Shown: positions 9,029-18,126, counted from the first letter of the stretch. The stretch: 64,000 bases of DNA from Hwanghaeella sp964350445 (GCA_964350445.1 CAYGKA010000018.1:19605-83604), one strand, 5' to 3'. Program-made: numbers and translations. Notes: a model not told the origin generated them from the letters alone.

Positions 9029-9843
9029 TGCCCAACAACAAGGGTGTCCCCACACCTGAACATTTTTTGCTTGAGATGAAGGGCGACGTCGCCGTCATCA
9101 CGTTGAACCGGCCGGAAAAGAAGAACCCCCTCACATTCGAGTCCTATGCCGAGTTGCGCGATTTCTTCCGCGATCTGGATCGGCAGGAGGTCATCAAGGC
9201 CGTCGTCGTCACCGGCGCGGGCGGCAACTTCTGTTCCGGCGGCGATGTCTTCGAAATCATCAAGCCGCTGCTGGAACGCGACATGAAGGGGCTGATGGAA
9301 TTCACCCGCATGACCGGCGATCTGGTCAAGTTCATGAACGGCTGCCCGGTTCCCGTCATCTCGGCGGTGGACGGCATCTGCGCCGGCGCAGGGGCGATGA
9401 TCGCGCTTTATTCCGATATCCGATTCGGCACACCGAACGCCAAGACCGCCTTCCTGTTCACCCGCGTCGGGTTGGCCGGCTGCGACATGGGGGCCTGCGC
9501 CATGCTGCCCCGCGTGATCGGCCAGGGCCGCGCCGCCGACCTGCTGTTTACGGGAAAGAGCATGAGTGCGGAGGAAGGCCTGGCCTGGGGGTTCTACAAC
9601 CGGGTCGTTGAACCGGACGCGTTGCTGGACGAAGCGGTCGCCTATGCCCAGCGCCTCGCCGACGGGCCGAACTTCGCGCATATGATGACCAAGACCATGC
9701 TGAACCAGGAATGGAGCATGACGCTGGCCCAGGCGATCGAGGCGGAAGCGCAGGCGCAGGCGATCTGTATGCAGACGCAGGACTATCACCGCGCCTTCCA
9801 TGCTTTCGCCAACAAGGAACGCCCCGCTTTCGAGGGAAACTAG
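9028..9843 (+). CDS. Enoyl-CoA hydratase/isomerase (crotonase) family protein
   Basis: 271 aa, ATG sharing one base with the MarR stop (TAATG). Crotonase landmarks: VAVITLNRPEKKNPLTFESYAEL near the N-terminus, the first oxyanion-hole segment GGNFCSGGDVFEI near 70, and AVDGICAGAGAMIALYSDIRFG near 115. The usual second catalytic Glu region reads RVGLAGCDMGACAMLPRVIG, so the acid/base pair may differ from true hydratases; ring-opening hydrolases of this superfamily also vary here. In context it probably hydrates or cleaves the non-aromatic cyclic CoA ester. Confidence 0.85.
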   Translation: MPNNKGVPTPEHFLLEMKGDVAVITLNRPEKKNPLTFESYAELRDFFRDLDRQEVIKAVVVTGAGGNFCSGGDVFEIIKPLLERDMKGLMEFTRMTGDLVKFMNGCPVPVISAVDGICAGAGAMIALYSDIRFGTPNAKTAFLFTRVGLAGCDMGACAMLPRVIGQGRAADLLFTGKSMSAEEGLAWGFYNRVVEPDALLDEAVAYAQRLADGPNFAHMMTKTMLNQEWSMTLAQAIEAEAQAQAICMQTQDYHRAFHAFANKERPAFEGN

Positions 9844-9844
9844 A

Positions 9845-11029
9845 ATGCCGGACAAATCCTTTCTGGACTGGCCCTTCTTCGAGGATCATCACCGCCGCCT
9901 CGCCGCGGATGTCGATGCCTGGGCCGCGGCCGAACTGTCCGCGCTGTTGGCAGACGAACACGACGACCTGGACGGCACCTGCCGGAAGCTGGTCGAGGGG
10001 CTGTCGGCCGGCGGTTGGCTCGACTATGTCGTGCCCGCCAGCCATGGCGGCCGGTTCGACCGGTTGGACGTGCGTTCCCTTTGCCTGATCCGCGAAACGC
10101 TGGCGCGCCATGCGGGCCTTGCCGATTTCGCCTTCGTCATGCAGGGCTTGGGCAGCGGTCCGATCACCCTTGCCGGGACGGATGAACAGAAGAATGCCTG
10201 GCTGCCGAAAGTGCGCGCCGGTCAGGCCGTGTCCGCCTTCGCCTTGTCGGAGCCGGAAGCCGGATCCGACGTCGCGGCGCTCGCCACCACGGCGGAAGAG
10301 GACGGCGACCACTATATCCTGAACGGCACCAAGACCTGGATCTCCAACGGCGGGATCGCGGATGTCTACACCGTCGTCGCCCGGACCGGCGAAGCGCCCG
10401 GCGCAAAGGGCCTCAGTGCCTTTGTCGTGCCGGCGGATACGCCGGGCTTCTCGGTGACGGAGCGGATCGACGTGATCGCGCCGCATCCGCTGGGCACGCT
10501 TTCCTTCCAGGATTGCCGCCTCCCAAAATCCGCCATGATCGGCGGCCCCGGCCAGGGCTTCAAACTGTCGATGATGAACCTGGACGTCTTCCGCTCCACA
10601 GTCGGTGCGGCGGCGCTCGGTTTCGCGCGTAAGGCGCTGGATCTGTCCCTGGACCGTGCGGGGAACCGTCAACTATTCGGGGCGCCTATGGGCGACCTGC
10701 AGCTTGTGCAGGGCATGTTGGCCGATATGGCGCTGCGCGTCGATGCGTCCGCCCTTCTTGTCTACCGAGCCGCCTGGACCAAGGATAACGGCGCGCCGCG
10801 GGTCACCCGCGAAGCCAGCATGGCGAAACTTTATGCGACGGACGAAGCGCAAAAGGTGATCGACGACGCGGTGCAGATTTTCGGCGGGCACGGCGTCGTC
10901 TCAGGGAATCCAGTGGAAACGCTTTACCGAGAAATCCGTGCGCTCAGAATCTATGAAGGCGCGTCGGAAGTTCAGAAAGTGGTGATCGCGCGACAGGCCT
11001 TGACCGACCACGCCGCCGCGCGGGCCTGA
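9845..11029 (+). CDS. Acyl-CoA dehydrogenase
   Basis: 394 aa flavoenzyme. Start ATG at 9845, one base after the crotonase stop. Motifs: FALSEPEAGSDVAAL (FAD/substrate loop, about 139-153), GTKTWISNGGIADVYTVVART, and the C-terminal RIYEGASEVQ with the candidate catalytic Glu near residue 370. It most likely introduces a double bond into the cyclohexane- or heptanoyl-type CoA intermediate after ring reduction. It is an obligate partner of an electron-transfer flavoprotein, which is not encoded in this window. Confidence 0.9.
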   Translation: MPDKSFLDWPFFEDHHRRLAADVDAWAAAELSALLADEHDDLDGTCRKLVEGLSAGGWLDYVVPASHGGRFDRLDVRSLCLIRETLARHAGLADFAFVMQGLGSGPITLAGTDEQKNAWLPKVRAGQAVSAFALSEPEAGSDVAALATTAEEDGDHYILNGTKTWISNGGIADVYTVVARTGEAPGAKGLSAFVVPADTPGFSVTERIDVIAPHPLGTLSFQDCRLPKSAMIGGPGQGFKLSMMNLDVFRSTVGAAALGFARKALDLSLDRAGNRQLFGAPMGDLQLVQGMLADMALRVDASALLVYRAAWTKDNGAPRVTREASMAKLYATDEAQKVIDDAVQIFGGHGVVSGNPVETLYREIRALRIYEGASEVQKVVIARQALTDHAAARA

Positions 11030-11044
11030 ACTGGGGATCGACCG

Positions 11045-12703
11045 ATGGGAAAAATGCTGGGTAGCTATAGCGCACATACCGACACCTTCGCGCGGGACAA
11101 TCTTCCCCCGCAGGATCAATGGCCGACCTTCCTTCTGGATCGGCCCGAGTTCCAGTATCCGGAGCGATTGAACTGTGCCGCCGAACTGTTGGACACGGCG
11201 GTCGACAAGGGATGGGGCAACCGGCCCTGCCTGCGCACACGGCGGGAGACCTGGAGCTACGCACGCCTGAAGGCGCAAACAGACCGGATCGCCCATGTGT
11301 TGGTCGACGACCTGGGCCTGGAGCCCGGCAACCGCGTGCTGCTGCGGTCGGCCAACAACCCGATGATGGTCGCCTGCTGGTTCGCCGTCGCCAAGGCAGG
11401 CGGCGTCGTTGTTGCCACCATGCCGCTGCTGCGCGCCAAGGAACTCGGCGTCATCATCGAGAAGGCGGAAATCTCTCTCGCGCTTTGCGATGAACGGCTG
11501 ATCGAGGAAATGGAAGGCGCGCAGGCCATCGCCCCTCATCTGACACGCATTTGCGCCTTCAACGGGTCCGGCGACCCCGGCGCCGAGGCGGAGTTGGAAA
11601 GCCTGATGCGGAGCAAGCCATCCGCCTTCGACCCGGTCGACACGGCCGCCGACGATGTGGTGTTGATCGCCTTCACGTCGGGCACCACGGGCAAACCCAA
11701 GGGCACGATGCATTTCCACCGCGACGTCATGGCGATCTGCGATGCCGCCCCGCCGCACTGCCTGCGGGTTCAGGCGAAGGACGTCTTCATCGGTTCCCCC
11801 CCGCTGGCCTTCACCTTTGGGCTGGGCGGACTGGTCCTGTTCCCGATGCGTTTTGGGGCCAGCACGGTGCTGCTGGAGAAAGCGTCGCCGCCCGCCCTGC
11901 TGGACGCCATACCGGAATTCGGAGCGACCACCCTGTTCACGGCGCCGACCGCCTATCGCGCCTTGATGACGGCCGTCGAGGAGGCCGCCCCCCACAGGGG
12001 CGACGCCCTGAAGACCCTGCGCAACTGCGTCTCGGCCGGGGAAACACTGCCGAAGGCGACTTTCGAGGCCTGGAAACAGATGACGGGTATCGCCTGCATT
12101 GACGGGTTGGGGTCGACCGAGATGCTGCATATCTTCATCGCCGCCCCGCCGGAGAAGATGCGCGGCGGCGCGACCGGCTATCCGATGCCGGGCTATGAAG
12201 CGAAGATCGTCGACGACGACATGAAGGAATTGCCCGTTGGCGAAGTCGGCCGCCTTGCGGTGCGCGGGCCGACAGGCTGCCGCTATCTGTCCGACGACCG
12301 ACAGACCGTCTATGTCCGTGACGGCTGGAACCTGACCGGCGATGCCTATTCGATGGATGCGGAAGGCTATTTCCACTTCGCCGCCCGCGCAGACGACATG
12401 ATCATTTCCGCCGGCTACAACATCGCCGGGCCGGAAGTCGAGGATTGTCTGCTGGAACATGCGGGCGTGGCGGAATGCGCCGTCGTCGGCGTACCGTCGG
12501 AAGATCGCGGCACGGTGGTCAAAGCCTATATCGTGCCCCGCCCCGGATACGAGCGCGGCCCGGCCCTGATGGAAGAAATGCAAAACTTCGTGAAAAGCAG
12601 GATCGCCCCCTATAAGTATCCGCGCGAAGTCGAATTCGTCGATGTCCTGCCGAAAACGGAGACGGGCAAAATCCAACGCTTCAAACTGCGGGAAGGCCCC
12701 TGA
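11045..12703 (+). CDS. abmG: 2-aminobenzoate/benzoate-CoA ligase family protein
   Basis: ANL-superfamily acyl-CoA synthetase, 552 aa. The N-terminus DNLPPQDQWPTFLLDRP...YPERLNCAAELLD is the pattern I associate with 2-aminobenzoate-CoA ligases. AMP-binding P-loop FTSGTTGKPKGT near 210-221, GLGSTEMLHIF near 355, hinge SAGYNIAGPEVED near 458 and the catalytic C-terminal Lys in PKTETGKIQRF near 545. It would activate the aromatic acid to its CoA ester, the entry step for the 5415 monooxygenase. The gene symbol follows the Azoarcus evansii aminobenzoate cluster and is a family-level guess. Confidence 0.82.
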   Translation: MGKMLGSYSAHTDTFARDNLPPQDQWPTFLLDRPEFQYPERLNCAAELLDTAVDKGWGNRPCLRTRRETWSYARLKAQTDRIAHVLVDDLGLEPGNRVLLRSANNPMMVACWFAVAKAGGVVVATMPLLRAKELGVIIEKAEISLALCDERLIEEMEGAQAIAPHLTRICAFNGSGDPGAEAELESLMRSKPSAFDPVDTAADDVVLIAFTSGTTGKPKGTMHFHRDVMAICDAAPPHCLRVQAKDVFIGSPPLAFTFGLGGLVLFPMRFGASTVLLEKASPPALLDAIPEFGATTLFTAPTAYRALMTAVEEAAPHRGDALKTLRNCVSAGETLPKATFEAWKQMTGIACIDGLGSTEMLHIFIAAPPEKMRGGATGYPMPGYEAKIVDDDMKELPVGEVGRLAVRGPTGCRYLSDDRQTVYVRDGWNLTGDAYSMDAEGYFHFAARADDMIISAGYNIAGPEVEDCLLEHAGVAECAVVGVPSEDRGTVVKAYIVPRPGYERGPALMEEMQNFVKSRIAPYKYPREVEFVDVLPKTETGKIQRFKLREGP

Positions 12704-12706
12704 CCC

Positions 12707-13180
12707 ATGCCGGCATACAAAACACCCATCACCGTCCTTTTTCGTCATTGCGACGTCGCGGGCATCGTTTTCTATCCGCGTTTCATCGAGATGGTGAACG
12801 ACGTCATCGAACGTTGGTTCGACGAGGGCCTGGGCTGCTCTTTCCATCAGATGCATCTGGAGCGCCACGGCGGCATTCCGACCGTGCGGCTGGAAGTCGA
12901 ATACCTGTCCCCCGCAACCTTGGGCGATGTCCTGGAATTCAATCTGACACTCCGGGAAATCCGAAACAGCGCCTTTTCTACACGCATTATTGCCATGCAT
13001 GGGGAAACGAAGGTCATGGAGGTCAAGTCCACCCTGGTTTGGGTCCAGTCCGGCAACACCTTCATGGGCGAGGCACAAATGAAATCCGCGCCGCTCCCGG
13101 ATGATATCCGCGCCAAGATGGAAAACTTCCTGGAAGTCGACCCGAAGGACTTCATACAGATCGCCGAGGGAGAAGAATGA
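12707..13180 (+). CDS. Hot-dog fold acyl-CoA thioesterase (4HBT family)
   Basis: 157 aa. FRHCDVAGIVFYPRFIEMVNDVIERWFDEGLG near the N-terminus is the 4-hydroxybenzoyl-CoA thioesterase signature; the Asp of HCDVAG is the expected catalytic residue. It starts 3 bp after the ligase stop, so it is part of the operon. Likely role: removing dead-end or overflow aryl-CoA esters to free CoA, since the pathway itself needs the thioester. Alternatively it releases a hydroxylated by-product. Confidence 0.82.
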   Translation: MPAYKTPITVLFRHCDVAGIVFYPRFIEMVNDVIERWFDEGLGCSFHQMHLERHGGIPTVRLEVEYLSPATLGDVLEFNLTLREIRNSAFSTRIIAMHGETKVMEVKSTLVWVQSGNTFMGEAQMKSAPLPDDIRAKMENFLEVDPKDFIQIAEGEE

Positions 13181-13587
13181 TGGAGGTTCTGCTGCCGGAA
13201 GGCTGGAAGAAAGGCAAAGGCTATGCCCATGGGATGGCCGAGGTCATAGAACCGGGCGACAAGCTGGTCATGCTCGGCGGGTTGATCGGCTGGAACGGTC
13301 AGGAAGAATTCGAAAGCGACGATTTCATCGACCAATGCCGGCAGACGCTTGAGAACATCGTCGCCGTCCTGAACAAGGCCGGCGCCAAGCCCAGCGACGT
13401 GATGTCGATGACCTGGTACATCACCGACCGGCAGGAATGCCTGGATCGCCAGAAAGAACTGGGCGCGGCCTATCGCGCCACCATGGGCGATCACTACCCG
13501 GCGATGGCGATGGTCGAGGTGAAGGCTTTGATGGAAAGCAGGGCCAAGGTGGAAATCGAAACCCGCGCCTTGGTGAAAGGCGCCTGA
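13177..13587 (+). CDS. RidA (YjgF/YER057c/UK114) family protein
   Basis: 136 aa, start ATG overlapping the thioesterase stop. RidA landmarks are GYAHGMAEVIEPGDKLVMLGGLIGW, QCRQTLENIVAVLNKAGAKPSDVMSMTWYITD and the C-terminal VEIETRAL. Canonical RidA hydrolyses reactive enamines/imines using an Arg in the PAR segment preceding the last strand; here that position reads YPAMAMVEV, so the Arg is absent. Such Arg-less members are not classical imine deaminases. In this operon an enamine (the amino-cyclohexene CoA product) must lose ammonia, and this protein is the obvious candidate to assist; that is inference. Confidence 0.83.
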   Translation: MMEVLLPEGWKKGKGYAHGMAEVIEPGDKLVMLGGLIGWNGQEEFESDDFIDQCRQTLENIVAVLNKAGAKPSDVMSMTWYITDRQECLDRQKELGAAYRATMGDHYPAMAMVEVKALMESRAKVEIETRALVKGA

Positions 13588-13594
13588 TACAGGC

Positions 13595-14866
13595 TCACTC
13601 CCTGCCCTGACGCGACGTCCGGGCCGCGATCCGCGCGCGCGCCACCTGCCATGCCACCACGCCGAAGCAGCAGACAATCATCATGTAAGGTGCCGCGTAA
13701 TAGCGCGTGTCGAACCAGGGGATGAAAAGGAAGTGCAGGCAGACCATGAGCAGCGACAGCAAGGCCGTCTCCCCAAAACCCCGAAGGGCTTTATCCCCGA
13801 AGGCCAGACCATAAGCGATGAGCGCCAGCGCGATCAGCATGGGATACTTGCCGCTTTTCGCCGCGACCATGTGGACCTGCCGCACCAGGATCTCGCTATA
13901 ATCCGCAAGTGAAATCTTCGCATCCAGGTCCAGCAGGTAAGGCTGCTGACTGATGAAACTATGCCAGAACACCGCTTGATAACTCGGCGTATTGAGCGGT
14001 AGAGCGATCGCCGCATAGAGCGCCAAGCCCCCAAGGCCCCAGGCGAAGGCCTCCAGGAACCGCATTCGGCGCGCCCCAGTCGCCAGGAAAGTCGCGACCC
14101 CGAGGAAGGCGCCGAAATACAGTATTGCGTCCATCCGGACCACCATCGCCGCCAGGAAACAGGCGCAGGCCAAGCGGAGTCGCCCTTCAGCAAAACAGAC
14201 CAGGGCGCCGGCGATGGCAAGGGCGGTCATTCCGTCCGGGTATTCATACCGCGCCGTCTGGAACAGACCGGCGAAAAGCCCGGCGACGGCAAGGGGGATC
14301 GCCAGCGGCGGCGCCATTTTCGTGGTCAGCCAGAGCGCGACCAGGGCAAAGGCGATCGCTGCTGGAACCGCCGCCAGGACCCGCGCGGCCAGATAGGGAT
14401 CCAGCCCGGCACGGGTCAATGCGATCATCGGCTGTACGAAGCCGAGCTTGTAGCAGGCGACGCTCAATTGCTGCCGGAACGCTTCCGGATCGGTCGCCAC
14501 CGTCGACCGGTAGGGGTTGATACCGGGCGGGCTTTCGGTCACTTCCCGGTACACTCTTTCAGGAAAGCTTTTCTTCAGGTGGTCGTATGTCATGCGATGG
14601 ACGTCCGGCCAGTCGCCGCCGGGCACCGCCTTGAACGCGCATCCCAGGTAGAAGATGGCATCGAAGGCGTATTTGGGCGTCGCCAGCGATAGCCCCGCGA
14701 AAACAACGGAGAGCAGCAAAATGACCGCCGCCGCCCAGTGCGGCACGCGTCCCGTCCCCGTTATCCAATCTACCGCCGACACGCCCGGTGAGCCCTTCGC
14801 CTTGAATCCCAAGACAGCCTTATGCGAGTCCCGCAAAGGAGCCAACCGAGCGGTCATGCCCGCCAC
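13595..14866 (-). CDS. Polytopic membrane protein, unknown (glycosyltransferase-like topology)
   Basis: 423 aa with roughly nine or ten hydrophobic segments. A long extracytoplasmic loop follows the first segment (about residues 70-125, containing DWPDVHRMTYDHLKKSFPERVYREV). First-TM, long-loop, many-TM architecture is common in GT-C/ArnT-like enzymes, but I see no convincing DE or DD motif at the expected place, so no function is assigned. The start is a GTG at 14866 or the ATG at 14857. It begins 7 bp after the DUF2000 stop, suggesting one transcript. Confidence 0.7.
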   Translation of the reverse strand: MAGMTARLAPLRDSHKAVLGFKAKGSPGVSAVDWITGTGRVPHWAAAVILLLSVVFAGLSLATPKYAFDAIFYLGCAFKAVPGGDWPDVHRMTYDHLKKSFPERVYREVTESPPGINPYRSTVATDPEAFRQQLSVACYKLGFVQPMIALTRAGLDPYLAARVLAAVPAAIAFALVALWLTTKMAPPLAIPLAVAGLFAGLFQTARYEYPDGMTALAIAGALVCFAEGRLRLACACFLAAMVVRMDAILYFGAFLGVATFLATGARRMRFLEAFAWGLGGLALYAAIALPLNTPSYQAVFWHSFISQQPYLLDLDAKISLADYSEILVRQVHMVAAKSGKYPMLIALALIAYGLAFGDKALRGFGETALLSLLMVCLHFLFIPWFDTRYYAAPYMMIVCCFGVVAWQVARARIAARTSRQGRE

Positions 14867-14873
14867 ACCGAGT

Positions 14874-15299
14874 TCAGGGATGCAGCTTCATTCCTTTCAT
14901 GACCTTGTCCACCGTCTTCCGGTCAGCGTGGAGGGCGATGGCGACGAGATCCAGTCCGTCCAGGGGGACGGCGGCGACGGCGGCGCGGTTGTCCCGGTCG
15001 TTACCCGTCTCGAACAGATCGGCCGTGAAGATGATCGGCACTTCACCGCGCGACAATGCCCGGCTGTTTGCCTTGGTCAGGTCGGCTTTCTCCACCTCGT
15101 AAACCAGGATGGGCTGCCGTATCATCGCACCGTACTGGGTGCCCGACGCATCCGCATAGGCCTCGCCGATCAATTCGGGACTCTGCCCCACAAGGCCGCC
15201 TGCCAGGAAGCTCACCGCGTTCAGCTTGCGCCAGGTTTCCAGCCCGTTCCAAACCGCGATGGCAATCTTCGTATCGTATTGCATGGGCCCGTCTTGCAT
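14874..15299 (-). CDS. DUF2000 family protein
   Basis: 141 aa. GGAGGG lies 5 bases before the ATG at 15299. The pattern TKIAIAVWNGLETWRKLNAVSFLAGGLVGQSPELIGEAYADASG then MIRQPILVYE is typical of DUF2000, small alpha/beta proteins with a peptidyl-tRNA-hydrolase-II-like fold and no proven role. They are often found beside AraC regulators, as here: the AraC gene starts only 29 bp away in the opposite direction, so both share one tiny promoter region. Confidence 0.8.
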   Translation of the reverse strand: MQDGPMQYDTKIAIAVWNGLETWRKLNAVSFLAGGLVGQSPELIGEAYADASGTQYGAMIRQPILVYEVEKADLTKANSRALSRGEVPIIFTADLFETGNDRDNRAAVAAVPLDGLDLVAIALHADRKTVDKVMKGMKLHP

Positions 15300-15328
15300 G
15301 GGTTTCCCTCCGGCATCACATTGTTGCA

Positions 15329-16216
15329 ATGGCGCATTCTTTAGCAGGCACATTCGATGTCGGTCTTGAACGTTCGTGCGCGGACGGCAATGCCGCCCAG
15401 CGGGACTGGGTCCGTCATGGTTCATGTCCGCCCGGCATGGAGCGGCACGAGGCCTTTTTCGCCGGTTTCGCCTATGAACCGCACCGCCACGACACCTATG
15501 CGATCGGCTATACCGTCGAAGGTGTGCAAAGCTTCGGTTACCGGGGAGCGGAGGAGCACAGCCTGCCGGGCCATGTGATGATCCTGCATCCCGACGAATT
15601 GCATGACGGCCATGCCGGGACGGCCGACGGCTTCCGGTTCCGCATGCTGTATCTGCGCCCGGACCTGATCCGTGACGCCTTGGCGCAGGCCGGTCCCGGC
15701 GGACGCCCAGCCCCGCTTCCCTTCGTAAAAGGGGCGGTCAGCCGCGATGAGCGCTTGATCCGCGCCCTGATGCCGGCCCTGACCGACCTGGAGGCTGAAA
15801 TCGATCCGCTGGAGGCCGACCGGATCATTCAGGAACTGGCCGACGCGCTGAACGTCGTATCCGGTAATCGGCAGCGGCCCCCATCTCAGCCGCACCAGAA
15901 AGCCGTCGACCGGGCGCGCGACTTCCTGCGCGGCAATCGCGACCGCACCGTGACCTCCGCTGAATTGGAGGGCGAAACGGGGCTCGACCGGTACGAGCTG
16001 GCACGACAATTCCGCCGGCTTGTAGGAACCAGCCCATACCGCTATTTGGTCATGCGCCGCCTGGACGCGGTTCGCGACGCTATCCTCCGTGGCGACAGCT
16101 TGGCCGACGCCGCCATGGATGCGGGCTTCGCCGACCAAGCCCATATGACTCGCCATTTCAAGAAAGCCTTCGGGGTAACGCCCGGCAAGTGGCTGGCCCT
16201 GTCCAAGACGGGCTGA
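15329..16216 (+). CDS. AraC family transcriptional regulator
   Basis: 295 aa from ATG 15329; no good SD is visible, so the start may be a few codons further in. The N-terminal cupin sensor is seen in FAGFAYEPHRHDTYAIGYTVEGVQSFGYRG (about 43-72) and HVMILHPDELHDGHAG. The C-terminal double helix-turn-helix includes SLADAAMDAGFADQAHMTRHFKKAFGVTPGKW. It is divergent from DUF2000, its probable target. In related loci the neighbour is an amino-acid exporter or DUF2000; the ligand is unknown. Confidence 0.88.
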   Translation: MAHSLAGTFDVGLERSCADGNAAQRDWVRHGSCPPGMERHEAFFAGFAYEPHRHDTYAIGYTVEGVQSFGYRGAEEHSLPGHVMILHPDELHDGHAGTADGFRFRMLYLRPDLIRDALAQAGPGGRPAPLPFVKGAVSRDERLIRALMPALTDLEAEIDPLEADRIIQELADALNVVSGNRQRPPSQPHQKAVDRARDFLRGNRDRTVTSAELEGETGLDRYELARQFRRLVGTSPYRYLVMRRLDAVRDAILRGDSLADAAMDAGFADQAHMTRHFKKAFGVTPGKWLALSKTG

Positions 16217-16253
16217 CCCAACCTTTTCCTGACCCAAGTACGGAGCACAAAGC

Positions 16254-18029
16254 GTGGCGAGACAAATGCTGCCTGAGCGGCCAAAAGGCCGCGACCTGCG
16301 CACCCTGCGCCGCGCGGCCGGCTTCCTGCGTCCCTATTGGCGGCGGGTCGCCGGCGCGATGGTCGCGCTCATGGTGACCGCCTCCGCCGTCCTGGGCCTC
16401 GGTCAGGGACTTCGCGCCTTGATCGACGGAGGTTTCTCAGGCGGCGATCCGAACGCGCTGGAAAACGCACTCGTCCTGTTGGTGGGCCTCAGCATCGTCA
16501 TGGCCGTCGGGACCTATTGCCGGTTCTATCTCGTCACCTGGTTGGGTGAACGTGTCGTTGCCGACCTGCGTGACGCGGTTTTCGACCGCGTGATCCGCAT
16601 GGATCCGGCCTTCTTCGAAGTCACCAAAACGGGTGAGATCCTGTCGCGGCTGACGACCGACACGACCCTGCTGCAATCGGTGATCGGGTCCAGCGTCTCC
16701 ATGGCCCTGCGCAACACGCTGATGATGATCGGCGGCCTGGCGATGATGTTTGTCACCAATGCCAAGCTGACGCTGCTGGTCCTGCTTGTGGTTCCCATCG
16801 TCGTCGTGCCGATCCTGTTCATCGGGCGGAAGGTCCGGGTCCTGTCCCGCGCCAGCCAGGACCGTGTCGCCGATGTCGGCGCCTTCGCGGAGGAAAGCTT
16901 CAACGCGATCCACACCGTTCAATCCTATACCCATGAAGAAGCCGACCGCCGCGCCTTCGCTTCGGAGGTGAAGAACGCATTTTCCGTCGCGATCGAGCGA
17001 ACCCGGCTGCGCGGCATTCTTTCGGCCACGGTCATCCTGCTGGTTTTCGCCGCAATCTCGGTCATCCTCTGGGTCGGCGGCAATGACGTTATGGAAGGTG
17101 TCATCAGCGGCGGCGATCTGGCCGCCTTTGTCTTCTATGCCACGGTCGTCGCCTTCTCCGTCGCGATCATCTCGGAAGTTTATGGCGAGTTGCAGCGCGC
17201 CGCCGGGGCGACCGAGAGGCTCGTGGAACTGCTGGAAGCCGAACCGGACATCCTGCCGCCCACTCAACCCGTACCGATGCCGGATCCACCACAAGGCCGC
17301 ATCGCCCTCGACAACGTCACCTTCCACTATCCGTCCCGTCCAGACATGGCGGCGCTCAATGGGTTCAGCCTGACAGTCGAACCGGGCGAGACGGTAGCGT
17401 TGGTCGGTCCGTCAGGGGCCGGCAAGACGACGGTGTTCCAGCTTCTGCTGCGCTTCTACGACCCGGAATCGGGAACGGTGAAGATCGACGGTGTCGATGT
17501 CAGCAAGGCCGACCCGACGATCGTTCGCCGACGTTTGGCATTGGTCCCACAGGATCCGATCATTTTCGGGGCGACCGGGCGGGAAAACATCGCCTATGGC
17601 GACCCGGACGCCACATTCGACCGAATCCAGCAGGCGGCGAAGGATGCCCGCGCCGACGAGTTCCTGGCCCGACTGCCGGACGGCTACGATACGTTCCTGG
17701 GCGAAAAAGGCGCGCGCCTTTCCGGCGGGCAGCGCCAACGCATTTCCATCGCCCGGGCCATCCTGCGCAATCCTGCGATCCTGCTGCTCGACGAAGCGAC
17801 CAGCGCGTTGGACGCGGAAAACGAGCGCCTGGTGCAAGACGCCCTGAACAGGTTGATGGCCGGTCGCACGACCATCATCATCGCGCATCGGTTGGCGACG
17901 GTCGTAAACGCGGACCGGATCGTCGTCATGGAAGAAGGGCGGATATCGGCCATAGGCACGCACCGGGAATTGACGGAGAACAATCCGCTTTACGCACGAC
18001 TCGCAAAATTGCAATTTAGGGTACACTGA
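16254..18029 (+). CDS. ABC transporter, fused permease and ATPase (MsbA/LmrA-type half-transporter)
   Basis: 591 aa exporter subunit that would act as a homodimer. Start GTG 16254, with GGAG nine bases before. Residues ~20-310 hold six TM helices; the ATPase follows with Walker A GPSGAGKTT near 385, signature LSGGQRQR near 490, Walker B ILLLDEATSALD near 510 and the switch His in IIIAHRLATV. Type I exporters of this class move lipids or drugs. No substrate is implied by the neighbours: an AraC gene upstream and a PAS_5 protein downstream. Confidence 0.92.
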   Translation: MARQMLPERPKGRDLRTLRRAAGFLRPYWRRVAGAMVALMVTASAVLGLGQGLRALIDGGFSGGDPNALENALVLLVGLSIVMAVGTYCRFYLVTWLGERVVADLRDAVFDRVIRMDPAFFEVTKTGEILSRLTTDTTLLQSVIGSSVSMALRNTLMMIGGLAMMFVTNAKLTLLVLLVVPIVVVPILFIGRKVRVLSRASQDRVADVGAFAEESFNAIHTVQSYTHEEADRRAFASEVKNAFSVAIERTRLRGILSATVILLVFAAISVILWVGGNDVMEGVISGGDLAAFVFYATVVAFSVAIISEVYGELQRAAGATERLVELLEAEPDILPPTQPVPMPDPPQGRIALDNVTFHYPSRPDMAALNGFSLTVEPGETVALVGPSGAGKTTVFQLLLRFYDPESGTVKIDGVDVSKADPTIVRRRLALVPQDPIIFGATGRENIAYGDPDATFDRIQQAAKDARADEFLARLPDGYDTFLGEKGARLSGGQRQRISIARAILRNPAILLLDEATSALDAENERLVQDALNRLMAGRTTIIIAHRLATVVNADRIVVMEEGRISAIGTHRELTENNPLYARLAKLQFRVH

Positions 18030-18126
18030 TATTTTTGCTGTGCCATGATACCGATCTTTGGGTTAATCAGTTTCACCCGGCGCCCATACTTTGATCGCTG
18101 TTAGATAGCGAGCCTGGATACAGATC

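Noticed and set aside
10901..13078. Very long minus-strand open frame (725 codons) opposite the acyl-CoA dehydrogenase, ligase and thioesterase genes
   Set aside because: It is antisense to three well-supported genes, its translation is low-complexity and Arg/His/Gly-rich without domains, and long shadow frames are expected in GC-rich DNA.
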